DNA of 64,000 nt from Calothrix sp. HK-06 (lineage in GTDB: Bacteria > Cyanobacteriota > Cyanobacteriia > Cyanobacteriales > Nostocaceae), in the NCBI RefSeq assembly GCF_001904745.1, contig NZ_MRCD01000027.1:27027-91026 (forward strand). The letters are read 5' to 3'. Positions within the stretch are counted from its first letter, which is position 1; each line of letters begins with the position of its first letter. The position numbers and the translations under genes were made by a program. Shown piece by piece: positions 8,661 through 16,800 of this stretch. Below the pieces are notes generated by a model. The model saw only the letters and a program-made list of their open reading frames with translations, ran no database searches and had not been told where the DNA came from.

Positions 8661-9329
8661 ATGGAAAACAGTCAGAGAGTACAGCAGGAGACAAGTGACG
8701 CTGGCACTCCAGCACCTGAACATAAACCTGAAAAAACGGTTGTATCAAAGCACAAATCAGCGTTAGGGTTTTTTATACGCTTGATTGCTTATCATCCTTG
8801 GCTTTTGGTGGTAGCTTTACTTGGTCTATTTGCTGGTGGTGCCGTGCTATCAGTTTATAGTCTGGGATATGCAGGACGTATAGAAGAGTCGCAGACGAAT
8901 GATATGGCCGAGCAAGCTCAAGTAGAAATAGTTGAGTCTAGTCCTAGTCCAACTGCCGAAAAAAGCAGTCAGTTTCCAATATGGGTGGTTATGGCGATTG
9001 CTTTGAGCTGTGGAGGTGGGTGTTTGGTTATTTTCCGCTGGCTTAACAGTTCTAAACTTTCTCCAAAAAACCAAAAGCGTGTTAACCGCTACGAAGAACG
9101 TATCGCTCAACGTCGTTATTATCAAACAGAACTACAGGCGCCTAAAAAGCCCCCAGTTTTTGTACCACCAAAAACAAGTACACATGGTCCTCCGACAACA
9201 CGCAAGGTAAATACGACAGTTACTATCTTGCCACCTCATAACAATTCTTTAGGCATCCAGCAGGAACCTCTAGCTCAACCCGTCGAAGCCCGCAAACCAA
9301 ACCCCATTTCTTTTGTTGTGCGTAAGTAG
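8661..9329 (+). CDS. Two-TM protein downstream of ddl, unknown function
   Basis: The frame is open from 8589, but the first 24 codons lack protein-like character, so I start at the ATG at 8661 (222 aa, MENSQRVQQET). It has a polar N-terminus, a hydrophobic helix (PWLLVVALLGLFAGGAVLSVY), a short polar loop, a second helix (FPIWVVMAIALSCGGGCLVIF) and a basic, proline-rich tail. I do not recognise the family; its place after ddl suggests a cell-envelope role, but that is inference. It ends just before a hairpin terminator. Confidence 0.65.
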   Translation: MENSQRVQQETSDAGTPAPEHKPEKTVVSKHKSALGFFIRLIAYHPWLLVVALLGLFAGGAVLSVYSLGYAGRIEESQTNDMAEQAQVEIVESSPSPTAEKSSQFPIWVVMAIALSCGGGCLVIFRWLNSSKLSPKNQKRVNRYEERIAQRRYYQTELQAPKKPPVFVPPKTSTHGPPTTRKVNTTVTILPPHNNSLGIQQEPLAQPVEARKPNPISFVVRK

Positions 9330-9360
9330 CAGTCCAAGTAAACAAACCAATATTTGCCAA

Positions 9361-9392
9361 AAAAACCGGGCTTTTGAGTAAACCCGGTTTTT
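9361..9392 (+). terminator. Hairpin terminator after the ddl-downstream gene
   Basis: AAAAACCGGG (9361-9370) pairs with CCCGGTTTTT (9383-9392) around a 12-base loop. The T run is part of the stem's 3' side. The ACCGGG core links it to the AGAAACC repeat family, so it may be a domesticated repeat. Confidence 0.65.
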
Positions 9393-9467
9393 GAATGTCT
9401 GAAGGGAAATATACAATTTTATATTTATTTTATAAGAAAAATACCCAACAATAAATTATCAAGAAAC

Positions 9468-9591
9468 TTGCCAGATTGGCAACTCACCCCTGAATTAGTC
9501 GGTTATCTTGAACAAAGATAAACGACTTCAAGGGTGTTGTTATCAGGGTGTACTCAACTACCAAACACCATTGCCAGAGCTAATCTGGCAA
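9468..9591. ncRNA. Strongly structured intergenic element, candidate structured RNA or mobile repeat
   Basis: Four successive stems can form: TTGCCA/TGGCAA (9468-9482), a long imperfect stem between about 9485-9508 and 9514-9536, GGTGT/ACACC (9547-9569) and TTGCCAGA/TCTGGCAA (9571-9591). In addition TTGCCAGATT at the left end pairs perfectly with AATCTGGCAA at the right end (9468-9477 with 9582-9591), so a closed multibranch fold competes with the local hairpins. No coding frame covers it. The orientation is unknown, and a palindromic mobile element would look similar. Confidence 0.4.
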
Positions 9592-9734
9592 CTATTTAAT
9601 CCGATTATATTGATGATATAAAAAGCATCTACTACCTGATAACAAGTACCTTTACTTAAGTAATATTATCTAATATCAAAATATCTACTTATCCAAATAT
9701 TTAAGTTTGGTATTCATCGCATCAGAAATAAACG

Positions 9735-9867
9735 TAAAAACGTTGTTGTCCACACATTAGCCCCCTAAGAGACAACGTTTTACTAAATTTCTGTTCGCTT
9801 CAGCGGTGAATGCTGGAGCGGGAGTGAAAAGCGCTTGATATGCTTCCTCCCGCTCCTCTTTTTTTAT
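9735..9867 (+). ncRNA. Candidate small RNA with C-rich loop and intrinsic terminator
   Basis: AAACGTTG (9738-9745) pairs with CAACGTTT (9773-9780), enclosing a loop with TTAGCCCCCTAA. A strong terminator follows: GGAGCGGGAG (9815-9824) with CTCCCGCTCC (9847-9856), then TCTTTTTTTAT. No protein-coding gene on this strand ends nearby (the previous one has its own terminator at 9361), so the terminator must end a short untranslated transcript. A C-rich loop is typical of sRNAs that pair with ribosome binding sites. The 5' end is not determined; TATTCA near 9711 is a possible -10 box. I cannot assign it to a named family. Confidence 0.5.
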
Positions 9868-9873
9868 AACGTA

Positions 9874-9961
9874 GGTTGGGTAGAGGAACCCAACCAAGAA
9901 ACCGGGTTTCTGTTGATATCCTGTAATAAAAATGACAACTTTTGGTAGAAACCCGGTTTCT
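9874..9961. repeat. Repeat pair: GGTTGGGT hairpin plus AGAAACC-family unit
   Basis: GGTTGGGT/ACCCAACC (9874-9895) forms one hairpin. The next unit has AGAAACCGGGTTTCT at 9897-9911 and AGAAACCCGGTTTCT at 9947-9961. Each arm is a near-palindrome and the two are reverse complements of each other, separated by 35 bases containing TATCCTGTAATA. That spacer is recognisably conserved at 10630-10696 and 11322-11387. Confidence 0.8.
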
Positions 9962-10063
9962 AAACTTTGTATCAAAGTAATAAAAAGCTAATCAATTTTT
10001 TTATCAGCCACACAAAAGAATATAAATTAATTTAGAATAGTTATTAAAGAGAAGGAGTTATAT

Positions 10064-10498
10064 ATGTCAACGGAAAAAAAATATAAAGAATTTGACGAAA
10101 TTGTTGACCGTGTTCTTTCAATCATAGAAAGTAAAAATGAGAGCGAGCAAACCGTACAAAATTTGACTCGTTTAGAACAAGCTCATTTTGCTACATCACA
10201 GCTTATCACTAGCTTACAGGCAGAACACCTAGCGGCATCTAACCGGATGACTCGCATTGAAGAAGTACATATAGCTGCATCACAGAGAATGGACAAGATA
10301 GAATCCGCAATCGAATCAAATGCTGCTTCCATCAAAGAACTGAACACAGCAGTTGCTAATATATTTAACATCGTCAGTATCAGTCAGCAGAATTTTGAAG
10401 TAATTCAGAAAAATTTTGAAGTAGTTGTTTCCCAAATTAAAGGACTTCAGTCAGAAAGTCGTAATATTCTTGACCATTTGTTTGGTATACAAGAATAA
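10064..10498 (+). CDS. Coiled-coil protein, tandem paralogue 1
   Basis: The 144-aa protein is almost entirely heptad-like helix without cysteine or membrane segments. It has repeated blocks LTRLEQAHFATSQLI, MTRIEEVHIAASQRM and MDKIESAIESNAASIKEL, followed by a conserved tail (NFEVIQKNFEVVVSQIKGLQSESRNILDHLF). GAAGGAG lies 6 bases before the ATG. The gene at 10803-11207 is a clear paralogue with the same tail, so this is a local tandem duplication. Function unknown; a structural or oligomerising cytoplasmic protein is likely. A hairpin at 10586-10618 follows. Confidence 0.75.
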   Translation: MSTEKKYKEFDEIVDRVLSIIESKNESEQTVQNLTRLEQAHFATSQLITSLQAEHLAASNRMTRIEEVHIAASQRMDKIESAIESNAASIKELNTAVANIFNIVSISQQNFEVIQKNFEVVVSQIKGLQSESRNILDHLFGIQE

Positions 10499-10585
10499 TT
10501 ATGTTCAAGGAGGCAATTAAACTTCTATGTCTTTAAATATATAAAAAAGGCATAATTTTTATTTTCTGTTTTATTTTAAAGCATT

Positions 10586-10618
10586 AAATTCCCGACTTCT
10601 CAAAGAAGTTGGGAATTT
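10586..10618 (+). terminator. Hairpin downstream of coiled-coil gene 1
   Basis: AAATTCCC (10586-10593) pairs with GGGAATTT (10611-10618), and ACTTC with GAAGT inside, around a CTCAAA-type loop. It forms a stable stem ending in a short T run and fits a terminator, or another intergenic palindromic repeat. The rest of the 10499-10802 gap holds the repeat at 10630 and otherwise AT-rich DNA. Confidence 0.5.
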
Positions 10619-10629
10619 CAGTCTTTATT

Positions 10630-10696
10630 AGAAACCGGGTTTTTCGCTGACATCTTATAATACAAAACAAGGATTTTAGGTAAAACCCGGTTTCTT
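10630..10696. repeat. AGAAACC-family repeat unit
   Basis: The left arm AGAAACCGGGTTTTT (10630-10644) and the right arm AAAACCCGGTTTCTT (10682-10696) flank a spacer with CTGACATCTTATAATA and GGATTTTAGG. This is the same layout as 9897-9961. Confidence 0.75.
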
Positions 10697-10802
10697 TATT
10701 ACATCAATTAATTGCAAAATAAAATTAAGTTATTATAAAAATAGTAGTCTTTACATACAAATCACCCAACTTAAACTAAGTAGAATAAACTAATATAAGA
10801 TT

Positions 10803-11207
10803 ATGATTAATACAAAGATATTTATGTTTAATAGAAGACAAAAAGAATTGGATGAAGTATTTGAACGTGTTCTTGCATTCATGGAAGATGCTTGTGACCA
10901 ATCATCGAAGCGTATGGAAAAGTTAGAACATTTAAATATTGCAGCGTCGGAACGTATCGCTCGTTTGGAAGAAGCAAGTTTGGCATCTTCAAAAAGACTA
11001 GATAGAATTGAAACGATTTTAGAGTCGAATACAATTTCTATTAAAGAATTAAATAGTGCTGCCTCCAATATATTTACTGCTATGACTCTCAGTCAGAAAA
11101 ATTTTGAGGTTATTCAGGAAAACTTTGAAATTATGGTTTCACAAGTTAAAGGAATTCAAAATGAAAATCGCCATATGCTTGAACATTTATTTGAAGCAAA
11201 CGAGTAA
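10803..11207 (+). CDS. Coiled-coil protein, tandem paralogue 2
   Basis: This 134-aa paralogue of the gene at 10064 shares RIARLEEASLASSKRLDRIE, ESNTISIKELNSAASNIF and the tail NFEVIQENFEIMVSQVKG. It lacks one of the three N-terminal repeat blocks. The start is uncertain: ATG 10803 or ATG 10824 (MFNRRQKELDEV), the latter aligning better with paralogue 1. Function unknown. Confidence 0.72.
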   Translation: MINTKIFMFNRRQKELDEVFERVLAFMEDACDQSSKRMEKLEHLNIAASERIARLEEASLASSKRLDRIETILESNTISIKELNSAASNIFTAMTLSQKNFEVIQENFEIMVSQVKGIQNENRHMLEHLFEANE

Positions 11208-11321
11208 ATATTTTTAATTGAATAAAGTTATTATATTCTATGGTGTTTATTACTGTATAAAAATTCTAAACGGATGTAACAAATAAATTACTTATTACAT
11301 CCGTCTATAATTTAAAATTTT

Positions 11322-11387
11322 AGAAACCGGGTTTATTTGTTGAATATTGTAATAACATCATGATTTTGCTTAGAAACCCGGTTTCTT
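11322..11387. repeat. AGAAACC-family repeat unit
   Basis: AGAAACCGGGTTTA starts at 11322, and the right arm AGAAACCCGGTTTCTT ends at 11387. The spacer again contains TTGAATATTGTAATAACAT and GATTTTGCTT. It ends 7 bases from the stop of the hydrolase gene on the minus strand, so it probably forms that transcript's end. Confidence 0.75.
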
Positions 11388-11393
11388 CGCGCC

Positions 11394-12440
11394 TTAGCAG
11401 TAACCGCTTTCTTCTAAAAACCTTACTGCTGTTTTATTTATAATAGCCGAGGCGCCGAACGAAGCATCATGGCAGCAGTTAGGAATGATATTTAAATATG
11501 AATTTGGAATACATTCTTGTAACTTTTTCCCATCGCTTGCAGGAAACCACGAATCTTGCTTACCCCATAAAATTAACGTAGGACAGCTAATTTTAGAAAG
11601 ATTGTTTTGAGTATTAGTTAACCAGTTTGGTTTGTTAGCTTGCGCTAGCTCAATTTCTTGCGCGGCAATTTTTAATTCTTCCGCAACCTTCGTTAAAGTT
11701 CCAGGAAACTCAATATATGGATAAGTAATCCAATATACGTCTTCTGGTGTTAGCGTAGAGGGGTCGTATAAAACACTACGCCGCTCAATTGCCATAACTT
11801 CACGAACCAAAGGAGCAAATAAATAACTTAAACGTGAAGTATCAATAGCTTGTATAACTTCTATTGGTATTTGAGAAAGTAAAGACATTCCCCAATGCGG
11901 CAAACGCTTGGCAAAAATAGGTACATTTACTACTATTAATCTTGCAATTAACTGTGGATACTTCTGCGAAGCAGCCAGAGCAACTAAGGCACCCAAAGAT
12001 TCTGCGACAATAATAGCAGGTTCATTACACAACGCACGAATTACTCTAGCTAGTTCTGTAACTTGATGTCCTTGTTGCTCGCGACGCGATATAGGTTTAT
12101 CAGAGAAACCATAACCTTTGGCATCAAAACAAATTACACGAAAATATTTCGATAAAGGTTTAATGCTGTTACGCCAGTTATAACTCCAACTGCCGATACC
12201 GTGTAGTAAAAATAACGGTTTGCCGCTACCAACTTCGCCATATGCAATTTTGACCGGGTATCCGTTTGCGTCGGCAATAGTTAAGCTTTGCTTACCCAAA
12301 GGAAAATTCGTCCGCCACCAATCTCTCATTTTAGATTTGTCTTCGACAGTGAATAGAGTATAGATTTTAGATTGAGTGATTTTAATCCAAAAATCTAAAT
12401 TTTTGGCATCTTGGAAAAAAAAGTTTATTTTTCGGCTCAA
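11394..12440 (-). CDS. Alpha/beta-fold hydrolase
   Basis: The 348-aa protein has the alpha/beta hydrolase pattern: oxyanion loop LFLLHGIGSWSYNWR, nucleophile elbow IIVAESLGALVAL (Ala replaces the usual first Gly of GxSxG), acid LILWGKQDSWFP and catalytic His in NCCHDASFG. An extra 50-residue N-terminal part precedes the fold. No signal peptide is evident. The substrate cannot be read from sequence. The DUF4112 gene ends 22 bases upstream on the same strand, suggesting cotranscription. Confidence 0.85.
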   Translation of the reverse strand: MSRKINFFFQDAKNLDFWIKITQSKIYTLFTVEDKSKMRDWWRTNFPLGKQSLTIADANGYPVKIAYGEVGSGKPLFLLHGIGSWSYNWRNSIKPLSKYFRVICFDAKGYGFSDKPISRREQQGHQVTELARVIRALCNEPAIIVAESLGALVALAASQKYPQLIARLIVVNVPIFAKRLPHWGMSLLSQIPIEVIQAIDTSRLSYLFAPLVREVMAIERRSVLYDPSTLTPEDVYWITYPYIEFPGTLTKVAEELKIAAQEIELAQANKPNWLTNTQNNLSKISCPTLILWGKQDSWFPASDGKKLQECIPNSYLNIIPNCCHDASFGASAIINKTAVRFLEESGYC

Positions 12441-12462
12441 TTAAAACCTATAAGTGATTTAT

Positions 12463-12969
12463 TTAACCACCTGTCAAAATTGTCATTATCATTCTAACTA
12501 ATATAACGGGTATTGCCACAAGCACAATCGCTACAAGTAACAGTACGATTAGAATTCCTGTAATAAACCACTTATCAGCTTGTTTCTTGGCTCCTGGAAA
12601 TTTTAAATATTCTTCTAATAACTTAATATTGTTGGTATTGGCTGTCCATGCAAAGTCAAAAAAGTCTCCTATCAGTGGAACCGTACCAGCAAGTCCATCG
12701 ATAGCTATATTAAATACCATCCTTCCCAAAGTCGAACCCGGCACCCCTAAGCGTGCAGCTTCGAGGACAATATAACTAGACATTAGCACGCCTAAAAAGT
12801 CACCGACACCAGGTAACAGTCCAATAACTGGGTCGAGACCAATACCAACTTGTGTACCAGGTATCACAATAGCTTTATCAAGTATCCGTGCAAGTTGTCG
12901 TAGTCGCTTTAAAGTCGGCGCCTTAGCTTCAGGCTCAATAGTAGAATATCGAAAAGGCTGTTGAGACAT
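12463..12969 (-). CDS. DUF4112 domain membrane protein
   Basis: The 168-aa protein has the conserved DUF4112 core: LARILDKAIVIPGTQVGIGL, DPVIGLLPGVGDFLG and the second half LIGDFFDFAWTANTNNIKLL, followed by a strongly hydrophobic C-terminal helix (FITGILIVLLLVAIVLVAI). The family is common in cyanobacteria and has no known function; it is probably membrane-embedded. First gene of a likely two-gene unit with the hydrolase. Confidence 0.88.
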   Translation of the reverse strand: MSQQPFRYSTIEPEAKAPTLKRLRQLARILDKAIVIPGTQVGIGLDPVIGLLPGVGDFLGVLMSSYIVLEAARLGVPGSTLGRMVFNIAIDGLAGTVPLIGDFFDFAWTANTNNIKLLEEYLKFPGAKKQADKWFITGILIVLLLVAIVLVAIPVILVRMIMTILTGG

Positions 12970-13130
12970 GGTTAAATATCCTTAAAGAGGCAGTTAGTAA
13001 CATACCAGCTAGTTGATTGAATATTCTACGACTATGGCACCTTTTTTTTATAACAGTTTGGTTGTTTGTATCTATCTTTACTATTTGTCTTAACAAAATG
13101 TAGTTTATTCTATTTTCAGATTAAAAATAT

Positions 13131-13577
13131 ATGTCTTCTACCCAAGTATTCGAGCAATCAATTCAAATCAACGCCTCAGCCACCACCGTTGAACGCTGTA
13201 TTACTGAGTTAAATTTAATGCATCGATGGCTGAATCCACTTTTACGTTGTTACCCCGTCGGTGATTGGGATACAAATGTCGGAGGAAAGAGCAAATTTGT
13301 GATTGAAATACCATTAATCAAGCCGACGTTAAACAATACAGTTGTAGAACGACAACCAGGACTGGTAGTTTGGGGTTTTGAAGGATTTTTTAAAGGCAAA
13401 GACCGCTGGGAATGTCAACCAATGCCAAATGGTACATGTTTACTGAACAGATTTGAATTTGAAATACCCAACCCTGTAATGAGCTGGGGTTTTAAGATAT
13501 TTGCTGAAAAATTTACTAAAGAGGATATGCAAGCGCAATTAAGGCGCCTTAAACAAGTTGCAGAAAACATCAAATAA
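13131..13577 (+). CDS. SRPBCC (START-like) family protein
   Basis: The 148-aa protein begins FEQSIQINASATTVERCITELNLMHRWL, the usual first strand and helix of polyketide-cyclase/START-like SRPBCC proteins, and keeps the alternating strands (VVWGFEGFFKGKDRWEC, CLLNRFEFEIPNP) and the long C-terminal helix. Such proteins bind hydrophobic ligands in a cavity; the ligand is unknown. Its 3' end overlaps by 8 bases the convergent FG-GAP remnant. Confidence 0.8.
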   Translation: MSSTQVFEQSIQINASATTVERCITELNLMHRWLNPLLRCYPVGDWDTNVGGKSKFVIEIPLIKPTLNNTVVERQPGLVVWGFEGFFKGKDRWECQPMPNGTCLLNRFEFEIPNPVMSWGFKIFAEKFTKEDMQAQLRRLKQVAENIK

Positions 13578-13788
13578 TCTTGTTCTTGTACAGTTTACTG
13601 ATTCTTTGACCGTTGCTGTTGTTGCCAGTAAGAATGAGGTCGAGCTTACCATTGCCACTGTAGTCTCCCCACGCTACCGAACTCTCATATACACCAGTTA
13701 GAGATATAGAGTCGTCAGGTATGAGGGATTCACTAGTAAGGATGCCAGCATATTTACTTTGGCAGTCTGGAGTAATAGGCCTTAACAA
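13570..13788 (-). pseudogene. FG-GAP repeat fragment, remnant of a giant surface-protein gene
   Basis: About 45 codons (roughly 13579-13716) encode one and a bit FG-GAP blades: SSVAWGDYSGNGKLDLILTG followed by QRISKLYKN. This is the blade type found in arrays 4 and 5 of the 8011-aa protein (SAWGDVDADGDLDLILTGN). The neighbouring 3654-aa gene has no such repeats, so the fragment did not come from its end. The preceding codons do not resemble anything. Most likely a leftover of recombination or deletion at the downstream edge of the locus. Confidence 0.65.
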
Positions 13789-13810
13789 GTAGCAAACAAT
13801 ATAAACAGAA

Positions 13811-13845
13811 AAATCTTGGACATGACAGTGCCATACCCAAGATTT
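13811..13845 (-). terminator. Terminator of the 3654-aa surface-protein gene
   Basis: CCAAGATTT (13837-13845) and AAATCTTGG (13811-13819) form a perfect 9-bp stem with a 17-base loop, 25 bases past the stop codon. On the minus strand it is followed by TTCTGTTTAT. Confidence 0.55.
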
Positions 13846-13869
13846 AGATTAATAATTAGTTCCTACTGA

Positions 13870-16800
13870 TTAAGCAATTATTTGCACTTGCTTGATTGAA
13901 AGAATCATATCGTTATAATCGCGGTCGCCGCCACCAATTATGTCCTCGAAACCAAATTTGTTATTACCTAAACTACGAACGTGGTCTACACCACTGCTGT
14001 TTATGCCTAAATATGGTGTGAGAATACGATTGAAATCTTTGTTAATGCTTGAAAGCGTGCCGTTAGAAACCAAGAATGGTACGTAGTATTCACCACCTGT
14101 GAGATTAACAGAAATTTCTGTTGTCTGTTGGTTAGGTGTTTGAAGCTCTGTTCCTTGAATTAAACGGTCTGTTGTTGCCAGTTCTAAATAACGCTGTTTT
14201 TGTTCCGCACTTAAACCAGAAGTTGGGTCAAGTAACATACCAGTTAGTGGGTCTCGAATTGCTCCAGATGCATCATCAACTCGGAATAAGTAAGCAGTAT
14301 TATTATGTACGGCTTCTCGTTGAAGTGATAAGCTTAGTTTGACTTGCTTGCCATCAAAAGCGCCAGAGGATTTGAGGTCGATTAACTCATCGGTGGTATT
14401 TAATTGTGGTTGAGTTTGACTGATTGCAAATAATCCTAATTGGGGACGAGCTTCTTCGGCAGTCAAAACTTTGGCACTGACATCGAACAACCCAGCTAGG
14501 GATAATTTGGCTTTTTGTCCGCGTTCGTCATTGCTGGCAGTCATCATTGCCGCACCATTATTGAGGGTGGAAAGCGAAAACTGCACAGAATTGGAATTTA
14601 GTCCATTAAACAGTAATTCATCTTTTGTCCCCTGAATTACGAAAAAGACTGCTTGTTCCCCTTCTTCAAAAGCAACCGTGCGAGTAGTAGTACCAATATC
14701 TGGGTTAGGATTTTTCTTGGTCAAGCTGCTAAAAAGTGTTTCGCCGCGTTCAATAATACTTTGTTTGGCTTCTTCAAGTGATTTAACAGCTTTGCCCTTA
14801 ACTTCAATGATTTGCCCATCTGAACCGAAGCGAACGCGCGCCATCCCAACTTCTGAAGCTTCAGTTCCAGAGAAACTGTCGAGAGTAAATTGAACATAAC
14901 TACGGTTGCCATAGAAGTTTAATCCATCCTGACTCGAACGAACCTCCATGCGACTGGTTCCGAAATCCCAGTTGGCTGCCACTAAAGATGTTTCAATCTC
15001 ACCATTGCTTAAACCATCTTCATCGCCCCATTGACCATCTTGCAAATAAACTACCGCCCAGTCTGCCTTGCCATCGAGATTTCGATCTTGCAAGACTGCT
15101 CCTGTGAGAATATCATAATCCAACTGCCCTCGCCCAGGATTAGACTGCCGACGAAAGTCGTAGAGAGAACCATCTGCTTTGAGCTTGAGAAGTGTATTTA
15201 CAGTTATATCTTCAGAACCATCAGGTAGCTTAATTTCTACCTTGACTGGGTTTTGCTTAATGCCCTCTTTAACTTTTTGTTGTAAACTCTCATCTATTTG
15301 TGCTGGATTGGGCATCACCTTAAAGTTAGCGATGTCTAATACAGAAGTCAGCTTTTTCAGAGAAGACTTTTTCAAATCTTTTGTATCAAAGACAGCCACA
15401 GGGTCAGGAACTACATCCTCAAAGTATTGAGTTTTGCCATCAACGATTACTAACGCGGGTGTCTGAGGATTACCACCTAGTCGCTGCTGGTCTTTTTCGT
15501 CAACCGTTATTTCTGTATCAATAGATGCATAGATAATTGCGATTATATCTTCTGCGATACTAACGAAGGTGTTTTTGGCATTTTTACCCGTACCTTTAGT
15601 GAAGGTCAATTTATCTTGCAAGTCTTCAGATACCTGAATTTTATCCAGCCCGTCTTTAAATCTATAAATCTCGGTTATGCCTTTTCCAACTTCCAAAACT
15701 ATGGTGTCTGCTCCCAAGCCCGTGTAAACTCGGTTATTACCTGCACCGGGATTAATTGTGTCGTCACCATCTCCAGCATAAATTAGGTCATCGCCATCAC
15801 CCCCATCAATGCTGTCATCTCCCGCACCTGCCCAAATCAAATCATTGCCGACGCCAGAATTAATAATATCGCTGCCGCTTTCTGTATAAATGTTATCTGC
15901 ACCTGTACCTGTGGCAATAATATTAATACCATTTCCTGCTCGAATCGTATTATTGCCATCACCAGCACCAATCCAGTCATCACCACTACCGGTAGTAATT
16001 TGGTCGTTTCCACCATAGGTAGTAATTAAATTATTACCATTGCCTGCATTGATGGTGTTTTGACCTTCCCCAGCATTAATTACGTCATTACCATTGCCAG
16101 TGTTTATTTTATCATCACCAGCACCTGTAGTAATGTTGTTTAAGCCATCACCAGCAAAGATAACAGTATTTCCTCCAGCGACTTGGATAAAATCGTTACC
16201 GTTGCCTGCATAGATTTCGCTGTTGCCTGCACCGCTATAAATTACATTATTACCATTACCAGCATTAATGTAGTTGTTACCACCAGCATCTTTAATGACA
16301 TTATCTTCATCGCCGACAGTGATGTTGTCTATATCGGGACCAGTATAAATACTGCTATTGCCCGCTTGTTCCAAGGAGGTGCTGTAGACAGTGATGGTTA
16401 CACTACCATTAACTCGCTTATTTCCGTCGGTAGCAACGTAGAAGAAGGTATCTTCCCCTACAAAACCGGAATTGGGAGTGTAAGTAATTGTTTTGTCTTG
16501 GTTAATTCTGACCGTCCCGCTTTTGGAAGTGAAGACTTCCGTAACGTTAAATGCAGCATCTTTTTGATTTTTGAGAACATCTAGCGTTAACTGAGTCTCT
16601 TTACTAGTTATACCAGTTAGAGTGTTTTCATCTGTCTTGAATGCAGGATTGCTAACTACTGCGGCTTGAATTTGTTCGATTAAAGCATTTCCCGTATTTT
16701 CGGTAAGTACTTCACTAATAGTTTTTGCACTGGTTCCAACTGCCTTTAAGTCAGGAGCGATTTCTCCTTGGGCGACTTTTTGTACTTGGGTGATTCTAGT

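Noticed and set aside
9660..9673. NtcA-like site GTA-N8-TAA upstream of the candidate small RNA
   Set aside because: One mismatch to GTA-N8-TAC and no TAN3T box at the expected distance; too weak to call.
9757..9975. 72-residue minus-strand frame
   Set aside because: It is made of the terminator hairpin and an AGAAACC repeat unit read backwards; no protein-like composition.
9874..11387. CRISPR-like array
   Set aside because: The repeated units are few, unevenly spaced by hundreds of bases, palindromic, and separated by genes; no array structure or cas genes.
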